DNA from: an uncultured Porphyromonadaceae bacterium
GTDB lineage: Bacteria; Bacteroidota; Bacteroidia; Bacteroidales; Muribaculaceae
Direction: 5' to 3'
NCBI GenBank assembly: GCA_947177145.1
Contig: CAMWTL010000003.1
Location: 1 to 39,275, forward strand
Length of the DNA: 39,275 nucleotides
The position numbers were made by a program, and so were the translations under genes. The stretch's first letter is position 1. Each line of letters starts with the position of its first letter. Shown here piece by piece: positions 24,184 through 32,373 of this stretch. The notes under the pieces were generated by a model, which was not told the origin of the DNA, searched no databases, and saw only the letters and a list, made by a program, of their open reading frames with translations.

Positions 24184-25042
24184 GTCATTCAAACGCTACT
24201 GTGGCGGTTCAAGCGTTCTTGCCGGTCTTATCGGGAGCAACCTCCTCATCTTCTTGGGTGTCTGGATAGTTATACTCATCGGTAGGCAGTTCGGTCTTGA
24301 GGGCAATTTCACTATGCCCTGGCTATGCGTATCCTCCAATCCGGATGTGGTGCTTTTCCATCCATGGACCCTGCTCACCTATATGGTGATACAATATGAT
24401 TTTATCCATCTCCTCTTCAATGTGTTATGGCTATTTTGGTTTGGGGTCTTCATACCCTTTCAGGTGTCTGAGAAGCAACGTCTGCTGCTCTACGCGGGGG
24501 GCGGCTTTGCAGGAGCCCTACTCTATGTATGTGTCAACCTTATCTGGCACGACTCTGTGGTGCCGGGAGGGTATCTATGCGGTGCCTCAGCAGCAGTATT
24601 GGCAATAATGACAGCTGTGGCAATCTGGTCACCGCGTCGTGAAGTGCGGCTGTTCTTGATCGGCTCCGTACAGCTCAAATGGGTTGCCTTAGGCTGTATG
24701 GTGCTTACCTTCTTAGGACTCAACGGCGGTTCGGGAGCGGCTCAAAGCGCCCATATCGGCGGCGTGCTATTCGGAGCGTTGTTCGCATTGGCTACAGCAC
24801 GACATTTCGCAAAGCATCCCCGGGCTAACACATCATCTGCTGCACATGCGCCACAGAGAAAAGTAAGGATCCATGTGCGCCGAAACGGTAAGGCAGTGGC
24901 TGAGGCAGCTGCCAACCGCCTCAACGACGAGGGGCGTCTCGACCAGCTTCTCGATAAGATCAGGCTCTCCGGCTATTCCTCACTCACTGCCGGAGAACGA
25001 AACGAACTCAATCTGCTGTCTCAGCGACTTGATAAAAAATAA
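24167..25042 (+). CDS. Second rhomboid-family protein with a soluble C-terminal tail
   Basis: The likely start is GTG at 24167, overlapping the first rhomboid gene by 17 bases. Longer readings back to 24065 would lie inside that gene and give an unlikely peptide. The 291-residue protein keeps HLLFNVLWLFWFG, the presumed nucleophile Ser141 in CGASAAVL and His196 in AHIGGVLFG. The usual GxSG is here GASA. The tail (about 225-291) is basic, then ends in a short helical module with LDQLLDKIRLSGYSSLTAGE, resembling the DUF6576-type tail seen on Bacteroidota rhomboids. Catalysis is plausible but not certain. The EEP gene follows after six bases. Confidence 0.85.
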   Translation: MEDFIKSFKRYCGGSSVLAGLIGSNLLIFLGVWIVILIGRQFGLEGNFTMPWLCVSSNPDVVLFHPWTLLTYMVIQYDFIHLLFNVLWLFWFGVFIPFQVSEKQRLLLYAGGGFAGALLYVCVNLIWHDSVVPGGYLCGASAAVLAIMTAVAIWSPRREVRLFLIGSVQLKWVALGCMVLTFLGLNGGSGAAQSAHIGGVLFGALFALATARHFAKHPRANTSSAAHAPQRKVRIHVRRNGKAVAEAAANRLNDEGRLDQLLDKIRLSGYSSLTAGERNELNLLSQRLDKK

Positions 25043-25048
25043 TTTGAA

Positions 25049-26158
25049 ATGAAACTTCCTGTCATTACTCCGATGTTCCGTATGGCAATGCGCATTGTAT
25101 CCATTGTCGTGTGGCTACTGACCATAATATCGGCTTACGGAGGCAAGGTAAATCCTGATTTCCTCACCATTCCCGCCGTGCTCTGCCTTGCCCTACCTTG
25201 GCTGGCTATACTTTCCGGTCTGTTGATAATCTATTGGGTATGTGCCCAACGCTTCATCTTCTCCGCACTCGGTGTGCTGACCATCGTGGCTTGTTCCGGT
25301 CCCCTCGCTCTTGCTTTTCCTCTTAACACATCAAAAGCCCCGACTCCGGGCAAACAGACTTTCAAAATAATCTCCTGGAATGTGCTCCACACCGACGACA
25401 TCCGTAAATCCGACTATCCCGGCAATCGTGCCGTAGAGTATATGATTGAATCGGGAGCCGATATAATATGTATGGCTGAACTTAACAACTTCAGTTCAGC
25501 AGAACTGAAAAAAGCCACACCTACCCAGATTGACAGTCTGATAAGGCTCTACCCTTTCCGTGCGGGGCTCTCCTCCACCGACATCAAGATCATGTCGAAA
25601 TATCCTGTCGACCGCACAGGGCTCTCTTATGTGAGCCAGACCGGACATCACCGTTTTGATTTCTTCAAAGTGCATTTCCCCGGAGGGAATAAGCTCGACA
25701 TTGCAATGGTTCATCTCTATTCTTACGATCTCTCCGAACAGGAAAGAAATGTAATGAAAGATATGAAGACCGTAGGCGGCGCAAAGTCGAGTGTAAAGGA
25801 ACTGAAAGGCGCTATACGCTCCAAACTCTCAAACGCTTTCATCCAACGAGCCGGAAACGCTGAGGAACTAAGGGCTGCAATCAACGAGATACGTCCATCC
25901 GCACCTCTGATTGTATGCGGCGACTTTAACGATGTCCCTGCCTCATGGGCATACAATCTCATTAAGGGGGACGATATGCGCGACGCATATGCCGAAACCA
26001 ATTTCGGACCGACCTGGACATATAACCTGCATATGTTCTACTTCCACATCGACCAGATGCTCTATCGAGGTAATCTGAAAGCCCTGAGTTTGAAAGTAGG
26101 CAAAATAAATACCTCCGACCATTATCCCCTCATCGGAGAATTCGAATTCACCAAATAA
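25049..26158 (+). CDS. Membrane-anchored endonuclease/exonuclease/phosphatase-family protein
   Basis: Residues 1-100 contain about three hydrophobic helices that would anchor the protein in the inner membrane. The EEP domain follows with its metal- and acid-base residues in order: SWNVLHTDD, IICMAELNNF (Glu), MVHLYSYD, VCGDFNDVPAS, FHIDQMLYRG and TSDHYPLIGEF. EEP enzymes cut nucleic acids or phosphoesters such as phosphoinositides and sphingomyelin; which of these applies is unknown. The active site is probably outside the cytoplasm. Six bases separate it from the second rhomboid, and 21 bases from the M3 peptidase, so it is in the same operon. As I recall, rhomboid-rhomboid-EEP is a repeated Bacteroidales arrangement. 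Confidence 0.88.
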   Translation: MKLPVITPMFRMAMRIVSIVVWLLTIISAYGGKVNPDFLTIPAVLCLALPWLAILSGLLIIYWVCAQRFIFSALGVLTIVACSGPLALAFPLNTSKAPTPGKQTFKIISWNVLHTDDIRKSDYPGNRAVEYMIESGADIICMAELNNFSSAELKKATPTQIDSLIRLYPFRAGLSSTDIKIMSKYPVDRTGLSYVSQTGHHRFDFFKVHFPGGNKLDIAMVHLYSYDLSEQERNVMKDMKTVGGAKSSVKELKGAIRSKLSNAFIQRAGNAEELRAAINEIRPSAPLIVCGDFNDVPASWAYNLIKGDDMRDAYAETNFGPTWTYNLHMFYFHIDQMLYRGNLKALSLKVGKINTSDHYPLIGEFEFTK

Positions 26159-26179
26159 CCCTAAACCATCAACCAAAAT

Positions 26180-28294
26180 ATGAAACAATTTCTTAAACTT
26201 GCGGCGATAGCTGTGCTCTCCGTCGCTTCAATCCCGACAGTAATGGCTGACAACACTGCCAATCCATTTCTGACCCCCTACACAGGGAAATATCACATCC
26301 CTCCGTTTGAACAGATTAAGACCTCAGACTTCATCCCCGCCATCAAAGCCGGAATCGAGGAGCAGAAACAGAATCTCTTCGCAATTACTGCCAACCGTGC
26401 ATTGCCCGACTTCGACAACACTATCCTACCTCTCGAAAACCTCTCGCCTATACTCGACCGCGTGGCAAACGTGTTCTATCATTATGACAGCGCACTGTCC
26501 ACTGAAGAATTCGCCACTATGGCAGAAGAAGCTATACCCCTCCTCAATGAGGCTTCCAATCAGGTTAACCTCAACGAGCAGCTATTTCAAAGAGTGAAAG
26601 CCGTCTACGACAACCGTGACCACCTCGGGCTCACCAATGTTCAGAAGCGCGTGGTAGAGAAATACTACCGTCAGTTTGAGGAGCAGGGAGCTGCACTCTC
26701 TCCTGAGAAGAAAGCCGAACTTATCAAAGTGAACGATGAGCTTTCCAAGCTTTTCATCCAGTTCAACAAGAATCTCCTCAACGCCACTAATAACTTCTTC
26801 GTTACAGTCTACGACCAGGCTGACCTCGCCGGACTTCCCGAATCCTCAATAGCCCAGGCTGCCGATGAGGCAAAGGCCCGTGGGCTCGAAGGACTGTGGG
26901 TATTTACTTTACAGGCTCCAAGCCGTCTCCCGGTACTTCAGAATGCAGAAAACCGTGGTCTGCGTGAAGCCATCTACAAAGGCTATACCAATCTCGCTTC
27001 TTACGGCGAATACAATAACTATCCCGTGATCGAGAAGATTGTGAAGCTACGTGCCGAGAAAGCCAAGATTATGGGCTTCGACAACTTCGCGCAGATGATG
27101 ACCTCCCGAGTGATGGCTAAGACACCCGAAGCTGCCACCAATCTTCTTCTCCAGGTGTTTGAGCCGGCTGTAAAGCGTAGCCACGAGGAAGTGGCAGACA
27201 TGCAGGCTATCGTGGATGCTGAAAACGGCGGTTTCAAAATAGCACCCTGGGATTACTATTACTACGCAGGGAAGGTGAAGAAGCAGAAATACGATATAGA
27301 TGAGAACGAGGTGCGTGAGTATTTTGCTCTCGACAATGTTATCAAAGGACTCTTCTCCGCTGCCGAGCGTCTCTACGGCATAAAGATGGTGGAGATGCCG
27401 GATGCTCCTAAATATATGGATGAGGTGACTGTCTACGAAGTGCAGGATGCCAAGACCGGCGACCATGTGGCTGTGTTTATGACCGATTACTTCCCCCGCG
27501 CCTCAAAGCGTCAGGGTGCTTGGATGGAGCAGATGCAGAGCTGCGGTCTCTATGAAGATGGCGAGCGTCGTCCCATCGTATATAATATCGGCAACTTCAC
27601 ACGCCCCGCAGGCGACACCCCTGCCCTCCTTACCATAGACGAGGTTGAAACGACCTTCCACGAGTTCGGTCACGCTCTCCAGTCAATTCTTTCTCAGGCA
27701 CCTTACCGCTCCATCGCCGGTACAAATGTTGACCGCGACTATGTTGAGCTGAGTTCCCAGCTCAACGAGCACTTCGCCTGGACTCCCGAACTTCTGAAAG
27801 AGTATGCCCGCCACTATAAGACAGGCGAGGTGATTCCTGACGAACTCATAGCGAAACTCAACGCATCTTCAAAATTCAACCAGGGCTTCGTGACTACCGA
27901 GCTTGCCGGAGCTGCCCTTCTCGACCTTGCTTGGGGACAGACCGACGGCAACGGTGTCAACGTACCGGGATTTGAAGCCGCCTTCGCCGAGAAAATCGGT
28001 ATGCCCGAGGAGATAACCTACCGTTACCGCTCACCTTATTTCAAACATATCTTCGGCGACGACGGCTATGCCTCCGGCTACTATACATATCTCTGGAGCC
28101 AGGTGCTTGAAGCAGATGCCTGGGAGCAGTTTGAGGAAAAGGGCGTGTTCGACAAGAAGAATGCCGAGAAATATAAGAAATATATCCTTGAGAGCGGCGA
28201 CACAGAAGATCCGATGGTACTTTTCGAGAAATTCCGTGGCCACAAACCCGACTCGCACGCTATCCTGCGCCTGAGAGGTTTTGAAAGCAAATAA
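26180..28294 (+). CDS. M3-family zinc metallopeptidase (Dcp-like), exported
   Basis: The 704-residue protein begins with a signal peptide (MKQFLKLAAIAVLSVASIPT). The long helical N-terminal half precedes the catalytic zone TTFHEFGHALQSIL, in which H494 and H498 bind zinc and E495 is the base. E523 in DYVELSSQLNEHF is the expected third ligand. The C-terminus has YRYRSPYFKHIFGDDGYASGYYTYLWSQ, a strong match to peptidyl-dipeptidase Dcp and related oligopeptidases. It degrades short peptides, here presumably in the periplasm. It lies between the EEP gene (21-base gap) and ribD (19-base gap), without visible internal promoters. Confidence 0.94.
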   Translation: MKQFLKLAAIAVLSVASIPTVMADNTANPFLTPYTGKYHIPPFEQIKTSDFIPAIKAGIEEQKQNLFAITANRALPDFDNTILPLENLSPILDRVANVFYHYDSALSTEEFATMAEEAIPLLNEASNQVNLNEQLFQRVKAVYDNRDHLGLTNVQKRVVEKYYRQFEEQGAALSPEKKAELIKVNDELSKLFIQFNKNLLNATNNFFVTVYDQADLAGLPESSIAQAADEAKARGLEGLWVFTLQAPSRLPVLQNAENRGLREAIYKGYTNLASYGEYNNYPVIEKIVKLRAEKAKIMGFDNFAQMMTSRVMAKTPEAATNLLLQVFEPAVKRSHEEVADMQAIVDAENGGFKIAPWDYYYYAGKVKKQKYDIDENEVREYFALDNVIKGLFSAAERLYGIKMVEMPDAPKYMDEVTVYEVQDAKTGDHVAVFMTDYFPRASKRQGAWMEQMQSCGLYEDGERRPIVYNIGNFTRPAGDTPALLTIDEVETTFHEFGHALQSILSQAPYRSIAGTNVDRDYVELSSQLNEHFAWTPELLKEYARHYKTGEVIPDELIAKLNASSKFNQGFVTTELAGAALLDLAWGQTDGNGVNVPGFEAAFAEKIGMPEEITYRYRSPYFKHIFGDDGYASGYYTYLWSQVLEADAWEQFEEKGVFDKKNAEKYKKYILESGDTEDPMVLFEKFRGHKPDSHAILRLRGFESK

Positions 28295-28313
28295 TTAACC
28301 ATACACAGTCGCC

Positions 28314-29240
28314 ATGCACGAACAATATATGCGCCGGGCACTTCAGCTTGCCCGTGGCGGCGAAGGACGAACAGCCCCCAACCCTATGGTGGGGGCTGTT
28401 GTCGTCGCCGACGGACGTATTATCGGTGAAGGCTTTCACCGCACCTACGGAGGTCCCCATGCCGAAGTCAACGCTATAGCCTCCGTAAAGGAGGCAGACC
28501 GCCATCTCCTGAAAGATGCAACCATCTACGTAACCCTTGAGCCATGCTCCCACTACGGCAAGACACCGCCGTGCTCCAAACTTATAATCGAGACCGGCAT
28601 ACCGCGTGTCGTGGTAGGAGCCCCCGATCCCAACCCTCTCGTAGCGGGCAGGGGAATCAAGATGTTGCGTGAGGCTGGGGTCGAGGTCATTGAAAATGTA
28701 TTGCTGAAAGAATGTCTTGACATCAATGCCCGCTTTATGACAGCACAGCTCAATCCTCGTCCCTGGATACAGCTTAAATGGGCGCAGAGTGCCGATGGGT
28801 TTATGGCAGCCATTGATAGTGAAGGGAATCCGAAGCCGGTGAAATTTTCCAACGCTCTCTCCTCCGTATGGATGCATAGGGAGCGTGCCCGCAGCCAAGC
28901 TATTATGGTGGGTTCACACACACGCCTTATCGACCGTCCGCGCCTCGATGTGCGTCTTTGGGCTGGACACAATCCCGTGAAAATCGAATGTGGACACGAT
29001 GAAAATCTCCCTTTACTTATGGAAGAGGTGCGCCGGCAAGGCATCAACTCCATAATGGTAGAGGGGGGTCCGACATTGCTCAAGAGCTTCATTAAAGAGG
29101 GATTATATGATGAGATAAGGATTGAGACCGCCCCGGTCACGCTTGGCAAGGGTCTGCCCGCACCGGCTCTTCCTGACGGGTTGAAATCCGTAAGCAGAGA
29201 GGTGGGCCGAGAGAACGTCATAACCGTTTTCAGACGTTAA
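28314..29240 (+). CDS. ribD: Riboflavin deaminase/reductase RibD with shortened reductase domain
   Basis: RibD performs the second and third steps of riboflavin synthesis. The deaminase domain (1-145) has all zinc ligands: H49 and E51 in HAEVNAI, C78 in EPCSHYGKTPPC and C87. The reductase domain starts at PRPWIQLKWAQSADGFMA, continues with VGSHTRLIDRPRLDVRLW, and ends with INSIMVEGGPTLLKSF. Typical RibD proteins have about 340-370 residues; this one has 308. The shortfall is at residues 222-226, where NPVKIECGHDE joins directly without the usual VVLDR strand and following loop of roughly 40 residues. The frame is intact on both sides, so it is a clean in-frame loss or ancestral short form. 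The domain may still be active. Confidence 0.93.
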   Translation: MHEQYMRRALQLARGGEGRTAPNPMVGAVVVADGRIIGEGFHRTYGGPHAEVNAIASVKEADRHLLKDATIYVTLEPCSHYGKTPPCSKLIIETGIPRVVVGAPDPNPLVAGRGIKMLREAGVEVIENVLLKECLDINARFMTAQLNPRPWIQLKWAQSADGFMAAIDSEGNPKPVKFSNALSSVWMHRERARSQAIMVGSHTRLIDRPRLDVRLWAGHNPVKIECGHDENLPLLMEEVRRQGINSIMVEGGPTLLKSFIKEGLYDEIRIETAPVTLGKGLPAPALPDGLKSVSREVGRENVITVFRR

Positions 29241-29308
29241 AAAGCTCTAAAAAACACTTATTTGTTAAAATACGAGCGTTTTCTGCTGAATATTTCACCA
29301 AGAAATAC

Positions 29309-29316
29309 TAATTTTG
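29309..29316 (+). promoter_or_regulatory. -7 box of the DUF6242-to-ompH operon
   Basis: TAATTTTG matches TAnnTTTG; the -33 region 20 bases upstream reads GCTG rather than TTTG. Predicted start near 29324, leaving about 70 bases of leader before the GTG at 29395. Confidence 0.6.
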
Positions 29317-29394
29317 CAGATTGTAATAAGTGTGCCCTGCCGCCTCCTAACTCAACCGGGCTTACAGTACACACGCTAACCAATGTAAACAATA

Positions 29395-30918
29395 GTGAAA
29401 AAATCACTTTTCAAAAAATCGTCCCTGTTGATTCCGGCAGCGCTTATGCTGCTCGGGTCAGCTACCTCTTGCAATGAAAAGTCGAAGGATACGGATGAAA
29501 TTGCAGTCACTGTTTCCACTGTGGCTGTGAAGAGTTTCAATCTTAAGGCTGACACCAAGGTCCTCTCCGACCTCGACTCCGTATTCTTCTCAATCGACCT
29601 AAACAACGGTGTGATCTTTAATGCCGATTCGCTGCCGTTGGGCACAAAAGTCTCCAAACTTATTCCTGTGATCACTTTTATGACCACTATGTCGAAGGCT
29701 GAGATTGTGGTAAGCGAAGCCGGGAAGGAGGATCAGACTTTCGATTATCTCAAGAATGCGAACGATAGTATCGACTTCTCTAAAAATGTATCCCTCAAAG
29801 TCACTGCTTATGATCAGACGACAGAATATACCTATCGTCTGAAGGTGAACGTACATACCCAGAAGCCCGATTCACTGATGTGGGATCATCTTGCCGTTGC
29901 AAAGCTCCCTTCGCGTTACGGCAATCCGGTCAGACAACACTCCGTAGCTTTCAAAGAGAAAGTGGTCTCCATCATTGAGGAGAACAATGGGGAGCTAACC
30001 CTCGCATCCTCTTCCGACCTTTTCAAGGGTGTATGGGACAAGAGTGAACTTTCACTGCCATTCGTGCCCGACATAGCATCGCTTACCGCCGGCACGGATG
30101 CCCTTTGGCTACTTGACGACACAGGCACGCTATACACCTCTGTCGACGGTGCCGACTGGACACCTACAGATGAGAAATGGCTCACCATCGTAGGTCCGTA
30201 TCTTGATTGCATATTAGGTGTGAAGCAGACCGACAACGGGCTTCTTCACTGCCACTATCCTGCCAACTCACACATTGCCGACACTTCTGTGGATCCTGAA
30301 TTTCCCATCTCCGGCAGAAGTGCCCTGGTTTCAGTGGCAAGCGAATGGTCGGAAATGCCCACAGCCTTCTTCGTGGGCGGCGTGAAGCCGGATATGACCT
30401 TATCAAGCGCAACATGGGCTTTCGACGGCAACATATGGACTACCATAGACGACATATCCACCCCTGCCATAAAATCCCCCGTTTTAGTGAGCTATGTCAA
30501 CAACCGTCGTCCGGGAGACATCTTCAGACCATATGAGGCGGATGTATGGTTCATGATTGGCGGACGTGAAGCCGACGACAGCTTTAATGATATAGTCTAC
30601 TGCTCCTACGATAACGGTGTGACCTGGCGACCCGGCTCCGCTCTTATGAAACTGCCGGATTACATACCATACCTTGAGGCAGCCGACGGTGTGGTAATGG
30701 CTACACCCCTTACAGCCGACCTCACCGACTATTGGAAATCCACCCCATCAGCGAAAGCCGGACGATGGCTTAAGCCGGTCTACACCATAGACGGATATGA
30801 CATCACCTGGGAGTGTCCTTATATCTATCTAATCGGCGGACATGAGCTTGACGGCGCTCTCTCCGACACAATCTGGAGAGGCGTAATGGCTCGGCTTGCT
30901 TTCACACCTCTCTTCTGA
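29395..30918 (+). CDS. DUF6242-like lipoprotein of unknown function
   Basis: The start is GTG at 29395; the only nearby upstream ATG is followed at once by a stop. A lipoprotein signal (KSSLLIPAALMLLGSATSC, lipidated C26) anchors this 507-residue protein. An N-terminal Ig-like region (about 40-155) is followed by repeated blade-like units such as TDALWLLDDTGTLYTSVDGA and DIVYCSYDNGVTWRPGS, containing Asp-box-like turns that suggest a beta-propeller. The architecture and the following genes fit the Bacteroidota DUF6242 family. It overlaps the next gene by one base (TGATG), and heads the bamA operon, which suggests an envelope role; that is inference. Confidence 0.78.
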   Translation: MKKSLFKKSSLLIPAALMLLGSATSCNEKSKDTDEIAVTVSTVAVKSFNLKADTKVLSDLDSVFFSIDLNNGVIFNADSLPLGTKVSKLIPVITFMTTMSKAEIVVSEAGKEDQTFDYLKNANDSIDFSKNVSLKVTAYDQTTEYTYRLKVNVHTQKPDSLMWDHLAVAKLPSRYGNPVRQHSVAFKEKVVSIIEENNGELTLASSSDLFKGVWDKSELSLPFVPDIASLTAGTDALWLLDDTGTLYTSVDGADWTPTDEKWLTIVGPYLDCILGVKQTDNGLLHCHYPANSHIADTSVDPEFPISGRSALVSVASEWSEMPTAFFVGGVKPDMTLSSATWAFDGNIWTTIDDISTPAIKSPVLVSYVNNRRPGDIFRPYEADVWFMIGGREADDSFNDIVYCSYDNGVTWRPGSALMKLPDYIPYLEAADGVVMATPLTADLTDYWKSTPSAKAGRWLKPVYTIDGYDITWECPYIYLIGGHELDGALSDTIWRGVMARLAFTPLF

Positions 30919-31592
30919 TGAAAGCATATCTGCTTGCAATTCTCCTGTCGCTCTCCGCTTTATGGGCATCCGCTCAGGAAGACTATAGGTTTGATGCGGG
31001 AGGAGGGTTAGGAATGACCGGCTACCTTGGCGATGCCAACACTTCCAATCTCTGGACCTCCCCCTCATGGGATTTGGAACTGCTGCTCCGATATATCGCC
31101 AATCCTCGCTGGGCTTTCAAATCAAACATCTATATCGGTGCGCTTTCGGGCAATTCCGCTAAGATGACCAACGTGTTTCCCGACGACCGGACCTATAAAT
31201 TCTCCACCACGTTCTATGAACTGGGAGAATTGGCTGAGTTTAATTTCTTCAGCTATGGAATGGGCGAGTCATACAGGAAACTGAAAAGACTATCTCCTTA
31301 CATCACAGCCGGACTCGGTGTGACGGCGTGGAGCGTCGGAGGAAACTTTGGCGCTGCCCTCAACATCCCGATAGGCTTCGGAGTGAAATATAAACCATCC
31401 AGGCGACTCAACCTCGGTCTCGAGTTCCTGATGAAGAAGACTTTCACCGACCGTCTCGACGGCTCTGCCCTCGATGACCCCATCGGAATAAAAAGCTCCT
31501 TCATGAAGAACACCGACTGGTATTCTACCCTCACCTTCACCGTGAGCTATGAATTCAGCAAACGTTGTGCCGTATGCAACTACAAAGACTGA
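30918..31592 (+). CDS. DUF6089-like outer-membrane beta-barrel protein
   Basis: The 224-residue protein has a signal peptide (MKAYLLAILLSLSALWASAQ), then a Gly/Tyr-rich barrel-like sequence beginning with DYRFDAGGGLGMTGYLGDAN, a typical DUF6089 opening. Later strands include LSPYITAGLGVTAWSV and NIPIGFGVKYKPSRRLNLGLEF. A CAVC pair near the C-terminus (about 217-220) is unusual for an outer-membrane protein. The ATG overlaps the previous stop as TGATG, so translation is coupled. uppS follows after six bases. Function is unknown; the consistent position before uppS and bamA hints at an outer-membrane biogenesis role. Confidence 0.82.
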   Translation: MKAYLLAILLSLSALWASAQEDYRFDAGGGLGMTGYLGDANTSNLWTSPSWDLELLLRYIANPRWAFKSNIYIGALSGNSAKMTNVFPDDRTYKFSTTFYELGELAEFNFFSYGMGESYRKLKRLSPYITAGLGVTAWSVGGNFGAALNIPIGFGVKYKPSRRLNLGLEFLMKKTFTDRLDGSALDDPIGIKSSFMKNTDWYSTLTFTVSYEFSKRCAVCNYKD

Positions 31593-31598
31593 TCTACA

Positions 31599-32360
31599 AT
31601 GGACGAACTTCAGAAGAAAATAGCATCTCTCGATAAAGACCGTATCCCGGTGCATGTCGCCATGATTATGGACGGTAACGGCCGTTGGGCTAAACGGCAA
31701 GGTTTCGAACGCTCCGACGGACACGCCGAAGGAGTCTCTACCGTGCATCGTGTCACAAAGATGTCGTCTGACCTCGGCATCAAATATCTTACGCTCTATG
31801 CCTTCTCCACAGAAAACTGGAATCGTCCGCAAGCTGAGGTCGACACGTTGATGTACCTCATCGGCTGGGCTATCGAGCGGGAGCTGCCTGAGCTGCTGGA
31901 AAACAATGTGCGTATCCATCTGCTCGGCGATATCGAACGTATTCCTGAGGAGCCGCGTAAACGCCTCTTCTACGCACGCGACACCACAGCACACTGCACC
32001 GGGCTACAGCTTAATATGTGCCTCAGCTATTCCTCCAGATGGGAAATTACCGAAGCCGCACGCCAGTTGGCACGTATGGCAGCTGAGGGAAAAATTAATC
32101 CCGACGAGATTTCAGAACAGGTGTTTTCCAACCACCTCACCACGGCAGGCATTCCCGATCCCGACCTTCTGATACGCACCGGTGGAGAAGAACGCATATC
32201 AAATTATCTACTCTGGCAGATAGCTTACAGCGAGCTATATTTCACCCCTGTGTTATGGCCCGATTTTTCAAATGAAGAATATGTGGATGCTATCCTCGAT
32301 TTCCAGAACCGCGAGCGACGTTTCGGCAAAACAAGCGAGCAAGTGCAGAACAACGAATAA
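31599..32360 (+). CDS. uppS: Undecaprenyl diphosphate synthase (isoprenyl transferase)
   Basis: UppS extends farnesyl diphosphate with isopentenyl units to the C55 carrier used for peptidoglycan and surface glycans. At 253 residues it has the full cis-prenyltransferase set: catalytic D25 in MIMDGNGRWAKRQG, TLYAFSTENWNRP, and RTGGEERISNYLLWQIAYSE near the end. It sits six bases after the DUF6089 gene and 13 bases before bamA, so the same transcript supplies both the lipid carrier and the outer-membrane assembly machine. Confidence 0.97.
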   Translation: MDELQKKIASLDKDRIPVHVAMIMDGNGRWAKRQGFERSDGHAEGVSTVHRVTKMSSDLGIKYLTLYAFSTENWNRPQAEVDTLMYLIGWAIERELPELLENNVRIHLLGDIERIPEEPRKRLFYARDTTAHCTGLQLNMCLSYSSRWEITEAARQLARMAAEGKINPDEISEQVFSNHLTTAGIPDPDLLIRTGGEERISNYLLWQIAYSELYFTPVLWPDFSNEEYVDAILDFQNRERRFGKTSEQVQNNE

Positions 32361-32373
32361 CTACTCTTTCAGA

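Noticed and set aside
29262-29477. A 71-residue frame upstream of the DUF6242 gene
   Set aside because: It crosses the promoter and enters the lipoprotein gene out of frame; the lipoprotein signal peptide is the better reading.
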